Shown here: piece after piece, positions 18,656 to 25,000 of the stretch
Layout: every line of letters starts with the position of its first letter
Numbering within the stretch: the stretch's first letter is position 1
Assembly: GCA_965227745.1 (NCBI GenBank)
Contig: OZ245769.1
Coordinates: forward strand, 3,038,001-3,102,000
Source: GAS368 sp965227745
GTDB lineage: Bacteria > Verrucomicrobiota > Verrucomicrobiia > Opitutales > Opitutaceae
Direction of reading: 5' to 3'
DNA: 64,000 nt
The notes under the pieces: generated by a model
Database searches by the model: none
Seen by the model: the letters and a program-made list of their open reading frames with translations, nothing else
Told to the model about the DNA's origin: nothing
Translations under genes and position numbers: made by a program

Positions 18656-19038
18656 GATTCTTCCGTCCCACGCCGCGCATCGTTCGGATGAAAATAAAAC
18701 ACCAGCAAGCCCGTCACCAGCCCCACCACGGCACCGAGCACGACCAGCCATCCCATCACGCTGTGACCAAGAAAAAGACCGAATCCGATACCACACCCCA
18801 TACCCACTACGGTCGACAGCGCCACACTCGCCCACGAGTCGGGCCGCAATCCCCGGGAGAACACCCACTCCATGACGCCCATGTAAGGCACACTCAAAGC
18901 CAACGTCCAAAGAAAACCGACACCCCAAATGAAGGCGACCATCGCCAAATTGGGCTGTTCCACGCGACACAGCATCGCCGCCATGATTCCCGGCCCCAAT
19001 ACCGCTGGAGCCAGCACCTCGATAGCCACGCGATTCAT
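18652..19038 (-). CDS. Small three-helix membrane protein, paralogue of PrmA N-terminal domain
   Basis: A 128-residue membrane protein with about three hydrophobic helices (roughly 29-50, 66-88, 91-112). It aligns by eye with the N-terminal domain of the next gene: MNRVAIEVLAPAVLG against MKRVLIEVFSPPILG, LALSVPYMGVMEWVFSRGLRPDS against LLSLPYMVLMEVLFRRGVRPDS. The two are therefore tandem duplicates. Its ATG overlaps the stop of the 63-residue gene upstream, and its stop overlaps the start of the fusion gene downstream, both as ATGA. No known family is recognised. Confidence 0.75.
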   Translation of the reverse strand: MNRVAIEVLAPAVLGPGIMAAMLCRVEQPNLAMVAFIWGVGFLWTLALSVPYMGVMEWVFSRGLRPDSWASVALSTVVGMGCGIGFGLFLGHSVMGWLVVLGAVVGLVTGLLVFYFHPNDARRGTEES

Positions 19039-19226
19039 GGTGAGGAAGCCGCAGCTTTCTTTGCGTTCGCCGCCACCCGAACGGTTTTCACCGGGGATTT
19101 CGCGCTCGCCACCTGTTCCGGCGGCCACGCCAACTCCCCGCGTTGCGCAGCGAGGCAGGCTTCGAGCGGGAGGAGACCTTGCAGCGCGCACCAGAGACGC
19201 GGGAAGTTTTTCGCGCGGGGCTTCAT
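19035..19226 (-). CDS. Small hypothetical protein downstream of creD
   Basis: A 63-residue protein, basic, with a central hydrophobic stretch (LWCALQGLLPLEACLAAQ) and an Ala/Lys-rich tail. No family is recognised. Support comes from context: its ATG at 19226 overlaps the creD stop (ATGA) and its own stop overlaps the next gene's ATG in the same way, so it is one link in a chain of coupled genes. It could be a real small subunit of the creD unit. Confidence 0.55.
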   Translation of the reverse strand: MKPRAKNFPRLWCALQGLLPLEACLAAQRGELAWPPEQVASAKSPVKTVRVAANAKKAAASSP

Positions 19227-19945
19227 GCGGTCACCTCCTTGCCCTCGTCGCTGCCATGCCAGTCTATGTTGCGGGTGAAGTACATCACCGCCGCGAGCGC
19301 CGCGAAGAGCGTCGCCGTGCCGGCGAGCAGTGCAAAGTTCTGCATGTGCAGCACGACATAGAGCATGCCGTGGACGCAGATGAGCAGCCCGCCGATCACT
19401 GCTGCGCGATCGCGTCCGCGCAAAATCGCTGCGCTATAAAACGTAATCAGGACCGACGACGCTCCCGCCGCCGTCAGGTACGCCAGCCCCGGCGCCATCA
19501 CTTCGCCCAGCGCCAGCAGCGCGAGGTAAAACAGGCATAGTGCCGCACCCACCAAGCCGTAGTGGATCGCATGCAGCCGCAGGCCGCACAGCGTCTCGAA
19601 CAAAAAAAACGCCGTAAAGACGAGCACCAGCACGAGAATATTATGTTTCAGCGCCCGCACCACCACGCGGTACGGTTCAAAGGCCGGATTGGCCATTTTT
19701 TCCGGGCTCACCTGCGTTGCCGCTTCTGCCGCCGCTCTGTCCGCGTCGGTCGCACCGTTGTCGGCCCAGGCGCGACCGCTCTTCATTATATTGGTCAGCC
19801 GCTCCTGTTGGAGCATGCCGACAAGATGCAGCGGTGCCTGCAAAAGCAGCACGAGCGCGGCGATCAGCAGCAGTTTAAACGTGGTGGCATTGCGCCGCGT
19901 CGCTTTGACGGGCTGGGGAGGAAGCGGAGGAGGTGTGGTTTCCAT
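19223..19945 (-). CDS. creD: Short CreD-like inner-membrane protein
   Basis: A 240-residue membrane protein homologous to the ends of E. coli CreD (450 residues). The C-terminal helices match well: FTAFFLFETLCGLRLHAIHY corresponds to the FMAFFVFETL region, and the terminal VMYFTRNIDWH matches the CreD ending MMFVTRNIDWY. The N-terminal helix is kept (about residues 24-42), but only about 70 residues separate it from the C-terminal helices, instead of the large periplasmic domain of the E. coli protein. CreD is the main target of CreB and affects envelope phenotypes. An array of four TTCAY pentamers lies 24-61 bases upstream. creC ends 87 bases upstream. Confidence 0.85.
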   Translation of the reverse strand: METTPPPLPPQPVKATRRNATTFKLLLIAALVLLLQAPLHLVGMLQQERLTNIMKSGRAWADNGATDADRAAAEAATQVSPEKMANPAFEPYRVVVRALKHNILVLVLVFTAFFLFETLCGLRLHAIHYGLVGAALCLFYLALLALGEVMAPGLAYLTAAGASSVLITFYSAAILRGRDRAAVIGGLLICVHGMLYVVLHMQNFALLAGTATLFAALAAVMYFTRNIDWHGSDEGKEVTA

Positions 19946-19968
19946 GCCTCACATCCTGCTCCAGTTGC

Positions 19969-20006
19969 ATGAACCCAGTATGAAGCGACGATGAATTCGC
20001 CGTGAA
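19969..20006 (-). promoter_or_regulatory. CreB-tag-like array upstream of creD
   Basis: On the minus strand the sequence is TTCAC-N6-TTCAT-N6-TTCAT-N6-TTCAT: four pentamers at an exact 11-bp period (complements at 20002-20006, 19991-19995, 19980-19984 and 19969-19973). The known cre/blr tag bound by CreB-type regulators is TTCAC-N6-TTCAC. The array lies between creC and creD, 24-61 bases before the creD start, where a CreB activation site is expected. Confidence 0.7.
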
Positions 20007-20032
20007 AACCCTCAGCTGATAACAAGCGTCTC

Positions 20033-21406
20033 CTAGCCCAGCGGCACGGTGAGCGTCGCCCGCGCGCCGCCATCGCCGCGATTCTCCAGTGTAACTTCCC
20101 CGCCGTGCAGGCGCGCGATCTCGCGCACGATGCTCAGACCGAGCCCGCTGCTCTTTCGCCCCGTGTCAGGCCGGGGCAGCGAATAGAAACGGTCAAAAAT
20201 TTTCCCCATGGCGTAGTCCGGCACGCCCTGACCGGTGTCCTCCACGAGCACGACCGCGCGACCCGCTTGGACGTGCAGGCTCACCGCCACCGTCCCGCCG
20301 GCCGGAGTAAACTCGAGCGCGTTTTGCACCAGGTTACCCACGGCCTGACCCAGTAAAAATTTCTCCCCCGCCACCTGCGCCGACGAAGTCGCGGCCACGG
20401 TCAAATCGATTTTCCTCGCCTGTGCCCGGCTCATCGCGCTGGCGCAGACTTCCGTGACGACGACTTTCAAATCCACGTCCGCCTCCATCGCCGCGCCGCC
20501 CCTTCGCGCTTCCAGTGCCGAGAGTTCGAGGAGTCGGTCCACGATGAGCTGCAGCCGGTCGCTTTCCGCCCGGAGATTAGCCACGAAACGGGCCCGCTCT
20601 TCCGCCGGCATGTCCTCAGCGAGCAGTTCCGCCGCACCGCGGATCGCCGAGAGCGGAGCCTTGAACTCATGCGCGAGCGCCTGCGTGTAGCGCTCCACAT
20701 GCGCCTTGCCCTCAAGCGTCACGCGCATCTCTTCAAAGGCTTGGCCGAGCGCCGCGATCTCCGCCGCCTTCGAAGCCGGCGGCGTGGCCGGGCGGCCATC
20801 GCGCACGGCTTGGGCGTAGCTGGTGAGACGCTCCAGCGAGTGCGTGAGGCGCGAGGCGATCCACCAGCCCGCCACCATCAGCGCGAGCGCGATCACGGCG
20901 GAGTACGACGCGAGCCGCCAGCGCGCTTCGCTCACGCCCACCGCCACACTGGATAACGGCCGGCCCACGCCCACCCAGCCCACGAGTTGACCGCCGATGC
21001 GCACCGGCGCCCGGACGCGCAATTCGCCGCCCGCTTCCGCGACATTTTCCAGCGAGTAATTTCCGGAAGCCAGCGGGCCACCCCCGCGCGCCGACCACCC
21101 GTAGGTCTGGCCCACGTCGCGACCGCGCGCGGAATCAAAGAGAATTCGGTTCTCGGTATCGCTCGCAAAGACGCGAAGCAGGTCGGAGTTCGGCGGCAGC
21201 GCTGTGAGCCGCTGGGTCCACTTGCCCTCGGCCGCCGGTCCTTCCGCCGCGAACACCGCGAGAAACGCCGCGGTATCGCCCATCGTGCGCCGCATCGATT
21301 CCACGTAGCGCAAGCGCACGTCACGCAGCACGAGCCCCATCAACAACACGAGGCCCGCCGCCGAGACGGCCACATACACCACGAAGATGGCCGTGCGGAT
21401 CTTCAC
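20033..21406 (-). CDS. creC: CreC-like sensor histidine kinase
   Basis: A 457-residue membrane sensor kinase, partner of CreB. The start is a GTG at 21406, four bases after the creB stop; the longer frame beginning at 21562 overlaps creB and is rejected. It has an N-terminal helix (TAIFVVYVAVSAAGLVLLMG), a periplasmic sensor domain (about 40-185), a second helix (about 188-205), a HAMP-like linker, the H-box ALAHEFKAPLSAIRGAAELL (close to CreC's HELKSPLAAIRGAAE), an N-box (NLVQNALEF) and G-boxes (VEDTGQGVPD, SSGLGLSIV). Confidence 0.92.
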   Translation of the reverse strand: MKIRTAIFVVYVAVSAAGLVLLMGLVLRDVRLRYVESMRRTMGDTAAFLAVFAAEGPAAEGKWTQRLTALPPNSDLLRVFASDTENRILFDSARGRDVGQTYGWSARGGGPLASGNYSLENVAEAGGELRVRAPVRIGGQLVGWVGVGRPLSSVAVGVSEARWRLASYSAVIALALMVAGWWIASRLTHSLERLTSYAQAVRDGRPATPPASKAAEIAALGQAFEEMRVTLEGKAHVERYTQALAHEFKAPLSAIRGAAELLAEDMPAEERARFVANLRAESDRLQLIVDRLLELSALEARRGGAAMEADVDLKVVVTEVCASAMSRAQARKIDLTVAATSSAQVAGEKFLLGQAVGNLVQNALEFTPAGGTVAVSLHVQAGRAVVLVEDTGQGVPDYAMGKIFDRFYSLPRPDTGRKSSGLGLSIVREIARLHGGEVTLENRGDGGARATLTVPLG

Positions 21407-21410
21407 GGCC

Positions 21411-22166
21411 TCAGCGAACCTCGCGCAGTGAGTAGCCGAGCCCGCGGTGCGTCTGGATCGGATCGATCTCTGGCGTGACCGCCCGCAGTTTGGCGCGCAG
21501 GGTTTTGATGTGAGCGTCGACCGTCCGGTCGAGGCTCGCGCCCGGGTCCTCCCACGCCGCACTCATCAACTGATCGCGGGAAAACACGCGCCCCGGCTGC
21601 GCCGTCAGCGCCTTGAGCAGGCGAAACTCGTAACGCGTCAACTCCAACGCCACTCCGCGATACGCGATCGAGCAGCGCGCGTCATCGACGACAAATTCCG
21701 CCCCCTTTGCCTCGGCGACCAAGGGAAACGCCGGGATCGAGACCGCAGCGATCTTACTACCACCAGCGTTCGCATTTCCTTCGGTCGCCGGAATGCGTCG
21801 CAAGATCGCCTTCACCCGCGCCGTGAGCTCGCGCGGGCTAAACGGCTTCACGAGGTAATCGTCGCCGCCGAGCTCGAGGCCGAGCACGCGGTCGATTTCG
21901 GCATTGCGCGCCGTGAGAAAAATCACCGGCACGCTCGAATGCGCGCGGATCTGTTTGCAGACCTCAAAGCCCGTGCCATCCGGCAGGCCGACATCGAGCA
22001 CCACGAGGGAAAAGGGCCGCTCGGCCCGGGCCCCGAGCGCCACGAGGCCCGCCCGGCCCGTGGCGCACCACTCCGGCGCGAAGCCCTCGGTCTTGAGCGC
22101 GTAGATCAGCGTGTCGGCGATGGCGGGCTCGTCCTCGATGATCAAGATGCGGCGCGCGTCAGACAT
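21411..22166 (-). CDS. creB: CreB-like response regulator
   Basis: A 251-residue OmpR/CreB-type response regulator. The receiver (about residues 5-120) contains the acidic pair (IIEDEPAIADTLIYALKTEG), the phosphoacceptor segment VVLDVGLPDGTGFEVC and the conserved Lys in YLVKPFSPREL. The C-terminal winged helix ends RTVDAHIKTLRAKLRAVTPE and THRGLGYSLREVR, very close to E. coli CreB. It is the first gene of creB-creC-creD and starts 20 bases after purN ends. A CreB-like site is found before creD, not before creB. Confidence 0.93.
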   Translation of the reverse strand: MSDARRILIIEDEPAIADTLIYALKTEGFAPEWCATGRAGLVALGARAERPFSLVVLDVGLPDGTGFEVCKQIRAHSSVPVIFLTARNAEIDRVLGLELGGDDYLVKPFSPRELTARVKAILRRIPATEGNANAGGSKIAAVSIPAFPLVAEAKGAEFVVDDARCSIAYRGVALELTRYEFRLLKALTAQPGRVFSRDQLMSAAWEDPGASLDRTVDAHIKTLRAKLRAVTPEIDPIQTHRGLGYSLREVR

Positions 22167-22186
22167 AAATATTTCCTCGGCGTGCC

Positions 22187-22765
22187 TCAGCCGGCGTGCT
22201 CGCTCAGCCGGGCGATGACCGTCGGCAGCAGCGCGTGCTCCGCGGCGTGGACCTTGGCCGCGAGCGTTTCGAGCGTATCGTCTTTCTCGATACGCACCGC
22301 CGCCTGATCGAGAATCGGCCCGCCATCCACTTCAGCCGTGACGCCATGGACGGTGCAGCCCGTGATCTTCACGCCGCGCCGAAAGGCCTGCCCGATACCG
22401 TCGAGCCCGGGAAAACTCGGCAGCAGACTCGGGTGAAGGTTGATGATCTTCCCCTCAAAGGCCTTGAGGAAGCCCGGCTTCAGCACGCGCATGAAGCCCG
22501 CCAGCACCACGAGTTCGGGCGCGCAGCCCGCCACCGCGTTGATAAACCGCGCCTCGCCCTCGCCTTCGAGTTTCGTTTTGAACGGCGCGGGATCGACGAA
22601 GCCCGCCGGCACCCCGAAGCGCGGCCCGAGGGCGAGGATGCCCGCATCCGGTTTGTCGGAAAATACCTGCACCACGCGGGCGCGCCCGAGCTTGCCCGCC
22701 TTTTGGGCTTCAAGAATCGCCTCGGCATTAGAGCCGCGGCCAGAACCGAGGATGACGACACGCAT
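22187..22765 (-). CDS. purN: Phosphoribosylglycinamide formyltransferase
   Basis: A 192-residue GAR transformylase of purine synthesis, transferring a formyl group from 10-formyl-tetrahydrofolate to GAR. Length is normal. Visible motifs are the N-terminal VVILGSGRGSNAEAIL, the LAGFMRVLKPGFL segment, the catalytic region IINLHPSLLPSFPGLDGIGQ and GCTVHGVTAEVDGGPIL. Its ATG at 22765 overlaps by one base the stop (TAATG) of a toxin-like gene, so purN may be translated by coupling from that gene. Confidence 0.96.
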   Translation of the reverse strand: MRVVILGSGRGSNAEAILEAQKAGKLGRARVVQVFSDKPDAGILALGPRFGVPAGFVDPAPFKTKLEGEGEARFINAVAGCAPELVVLAGFMRVLKPGFLKAFEGKIINLHPSLLPSFPGLDGIGQAFRRGVKITGCTVHGVTAEVDGGPILDQAAVRIEKDDTLETLAAKVHAAEHALLPTVIARLSEHAG

Positions 22766-23019
22766 TAGTAAAATTCCAAAGCCGCAACTCGCAACTCACA
22801 CACGGCATGATCCGCCCAATAGGTGATTACCATCCGGCCAAAAACCTCAACTTCGTTCGGGCGACCAACCGCATCGGAAGTTTGATGGCCCGTGGTGCGA
22901 AAGGGATGCTCGGCTAAAGACTTCAAAAAAATCTTGAGCGACCGACTCTCTTCCAAAGGAAGACGCTCGAGGACGTCTTGCGCCTGCTCGTCGTACACCA
23001 GCCGATCGCGAGTGGGCAT
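22765..23019 (-). CDS. RelE/ParE-like toxin candidate
   Basis: An 84-residue protein beginning MPTRDRLVYDEQAQDVLERL, with a helical N-terminal half and a C-terminal beta pattern (VEVFGRMVITYWADHAVCEL) similar in layout to RelE/ParE toxins. Family membership is a judgement by pattern; catalytic residues cannot be fixed. Its ATG at 23019 overlaps the stop of the preceding small gene (TAATG) and its stop overlaps the purN start in the same way. A longer start at 23043 is less likely. Confidence 0.55.
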   Translation of the reverse strand: MPTRDRLVYDEQAQDVLERLPLEESRSLKIFLKSLAEHPFRTTGHQTSDAVGRPNEVEVFGRMVITYWADHAVCELRVAALEFY

Positions 23020-23237
23020 TAGCTCGCCTTCGAGTGCTTCCAACGCTCGGCGATCAAAGCGTCACTTTGCTCCTCCGATATCTTGCGTCCCGCATCCATC
23101 CGACGGTGCGCTTCCGCAATTCGCTCCGCATAGCCCGGCGCAGTGGTCACCCGCAGGATGCGAATATGTTTTTCCACCTCGGCCAGTTCTTCCGGCGTCA
23201 ACTTTTCAAGTTGCTGGTGAATTTCCTGCACGCTCAT
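23019..23237 (-). CDS. Antitoxin-like small protein
   Basis: A 72-residue, highly charged helical protein (MSVQEIHQQLEKLTPEELAE) with the acidic-helical composition of type II antitoxins, immediately upstream of a RelE/ParE-like gene with a one-base overlap. That order, antitoxin first and overlapping, is the usual TA layout. The upstream extension of the open frame (to 23495) runs antisense through rfaE2 and is rejected. No DNA-binding motif is evident. Confidence 0.55.
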   Translation of the reverse strand: MSVQEIHQQLEKLTPEELAEVEKHIRILRVTTAPGYAERIAEAHRRMDAGRKISEEQSDALIAERWKHSKAS

Positions 23238-23274
23238 ACAAAAAACCCTATCGAAGGAGCATCCCGGCGCAAGT

Positions 23275-23796
23275 TCACACTTCCCCCGCCGCCTTGATCT
23301 TGGCGATGAGAGCCGTGGTGCTGAAGCCCGGCAAGAAAGGCATAAATCGAATATCCGCGCCGATATCCTGCAGCGCGGCGCGTTCCCCGGCGTCGAGTTT
23401 TTCCAGCGTGTAGTCGCCGGCCTTGGTGTAGGCATCGGGGCGGAGGGCGCGGATCTCCGCGTCGAGGCGCGGAGTGCGGAAGATAAAGACCGCATCTACA
23501 CAGGCGAGTGCGCCGAGGGCGTAGGCGCGTTGCTCTTCGGTCTGTACGGGCCGGGTCGGGCCTTTGAGCGCGCGCACGCTCGCGTCCGCGTTGAGCGCGA
23601 TGAAAAGCGCGTCGCCCAGCGCTCGCGCCTGTTGCAGGTAGTAAAGGTGCCCCGTATGCAGCAGGTCAAAGACGCCGTTGGTCAGCACCACACGTTTCCC
23701 AGCCGCCCGCAGGGCTTCGCGCCGCGCCACGGCTCCTTCAAGGGAAAAGAGTTTTGGGTTGTCGAGATTCACGTCATCGCAAGCCTCACGGTTCAC
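23275..23796 (-). CDS. rfaE2: Heptose 1-phosphate adenylyltransferase (RfaE domain II type)
   Basis: A 173-residue nucleotidyltransferase that makes ADP-heptose for lipopolysaccharide core synthesis. It has the HxGH-type signature VVLTNGVFDLLHTGHLYYLQ (about residues 35-54), ALNADASVRALKGPTRP and the domain end KAGDYTLEKLD. Only the adenylyltransferase half of HldE is present, with no fused kinase. It is divergent from xylF with a 51-base gap. Confidence 0.88.
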   Translation of the reverse strand: MNREACDDVNLDNPKLFSLEGAVARREALRAAGKRVVLTNGVFDLLHTGHLYYLQQARALGDALFIALNADASVRALKGPTRPVQTEEQRAYALGALACVDAVFIFRTPRLDAEIRALRPDAYTKAGDYTLEKLDAGERAALQDIGADIRFMPFLPGFSTTALIAKIKAAGEV

Positions 23797-23799
23797 CCC

Positions 23800-23814
23800 G
23801 CGGTTGTAAACCGC
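23800..23814. promoter_or_regulatory. Palindrome upstream of xylF, operator candidate
   Basis: GCGGTT-gta-AACCGC, a 6-bp perfect inverted repeat in the 51-base gap between the divergent rfaE2 and xylF starts, 34 bases before xylF. It could be a repressor site for the xylose transporter, but no regulator gene is in view and the repeat is short. Confidence 0.3.
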
Positions 23815-23847
23815 CTTTCCCCTACGCTCGTTTTACCCTTTGCGCTT

Positions 23848-24852
23848 ATGAAACTCCGCCCCGCCTCCGCCCTCGCACTCCTCATCGCGCTCGCCGCCAC
23901 GGCGTTTGCCTCGAAGGAAAAGCCCGTCATCGGCCTCTCGCTCGACACGTTGAAAGAGGAGCGCTGGCAGCGCGACCGCGACACCTTCATCGCCGAGGCG
24001 GAAAAGCTCGGCGCCACCGTGCTCGTGCAGTCGGCCAATAGCGACGACACCACGCAGGTCCGCAACGTCGAGTCGCTCATCAGCCGCAAGGTCGACGTGC
24101 TCGTGATCGTCCCGCACAACGGCTCGGCGATGAGCCGCGCGGTAAAATCCGCCAACGACGAAAAAATCCCCGTCATCTCCTATGACCGCCTCATTCTCAA
24201 TGCGTCCATCGACTACTATCTCAGCTTCGACAACGTGAAAGTCGGCGAGGCCCAGGCCGGCTACATCGCCGCCCGCCTCCCCAAGGATCGCAAGGCCCGC
24301 ATCGTCCGCCTCTACGGCGCGCCGACCGACAACAACGCCAAGCTCTTCAAGCAGGGTCAGGACAACATTCTCAACCCGCTCATCGCCGCCGGCAAAGTCG
24401 AGGTGGTGCACGAGGACTGGGCCCTCGATTGGAAGCCGGAGAACGGCAAGAAAATCATGAACGCCGCCCTCACCAAGGCGGGCCGCAATATCGACGCCGT
24501 GATCGCCTCCAACGACGGCATCGCCGGCGGGGCGATTCAGGCCCTCACCGAGGACGGCCTCGCCGGCAAGGTGCTCGTCACCGGGCAGGACGCCGATCTC
24601 GCCGCCTGCCAGCGCATCCTGCGCGGCACGCAGGCGATGACGATCTACAAGCCGGTCAAAAATCTCGCCGCCTCCGCCGCCCGCATCGCCGTCGAGGTCG
24701 CCAAGGGCAACAAACCCGCCGCCACTGGCACGCTCAACAACGGCCTGAAGCCCGTGCCCTCGATCTTCGAGAAAATCATCAGCGTCGATAAGGAGAATAT
24801 GACGACGACCGTGATCGCGGACGGTTTTCACAAGGCGGCGGACCTGAAATGA
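23848..24852 (+). CDS. xylF: D-xylose-binding periplasmic protein
   Basis: A 334-residue solute-binding protein that captures xylose for the XylGH transporter. Signal peptide MKLRPASALALLIALAATAFA, then the mature start SKEKPVIGLSLDTLKEERW, typical of XylF. Other family segments are LVIVPHNGSAMSRAVKSAN, PVISYDRLILN, VRLYGAPTDNNA and VTGQDADLAACQRIL with TIYKPVKNLA. The real start is the ATG at 23848; the longer frame from 23530 is antisense to rfaE2. The TGA stop (24850-24852) lies inside the first unit of a dispersed repeat. xylG and xylH follow. Confidence 0.93.
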   Translation: MKLRPASALALLIALAATAFASKEKPVIGLSLDTLKEERWQRDRDTFIAEAEKLGATVLVQSANSDDTTQVRNVESLISRKVDVLVIVPHNGSAMSRAVKSANDEKIPVISYDRLILNASIDYYLSFDNVKVGEAQAGYIAARLPKDRKARIVRLYGAPTDNNAKLFKQGQDNILNPLIAAGKVEVVHEDWALDWKPENGKKIMNAALTKAGRNIDAVIASNDGIAGGAIQALTEDGLAGKVLVTGQDADLAACQRILRGTQAMTIYKPVKNLAASAARIAVEVAKGNKPAATGTLNNGLKPVPSIFEKIISVDKENMTTTVIADGFHKAADLK

Positions 24853-25000
24853 CGAATGCTGGCTGCCCAATGACGAATGCTGGCTGCCCAATGACGAATA
24901 TCGAATGACGAATGACGAATACCGACGGCCCGAAGCAGGGTTGCCCGCGAGTGGAGGCAACTCCGAGCGTTCGTCATTCGATATTCGTCATTCGTCATTG
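24848..25000. repeat. AATGACGAAT repeat with tandem and inverted copies
   Basis: Two tandem 21-bp units at 24848-24868 and 24869-24889, each starting AATGACGAAT, followed by a perfect 23-bp inverted repeat with arms 24890-24912 and 24970-24992, plus further TGACGAAT copies on the outer sides. The same word recurs at 42183-42210. The first unit supplies the xylF stop codon, and a later one supplies the ATG at 24905. Confidence 0.9.

Noticed and set aside
24848..24889. Tandem 21-bp repeat considered as a CRISPR array
   Set aside because: Only two direct units with no spacers, and no cas gene nearby; it is part of the TGACGAAT palindromic repeat.
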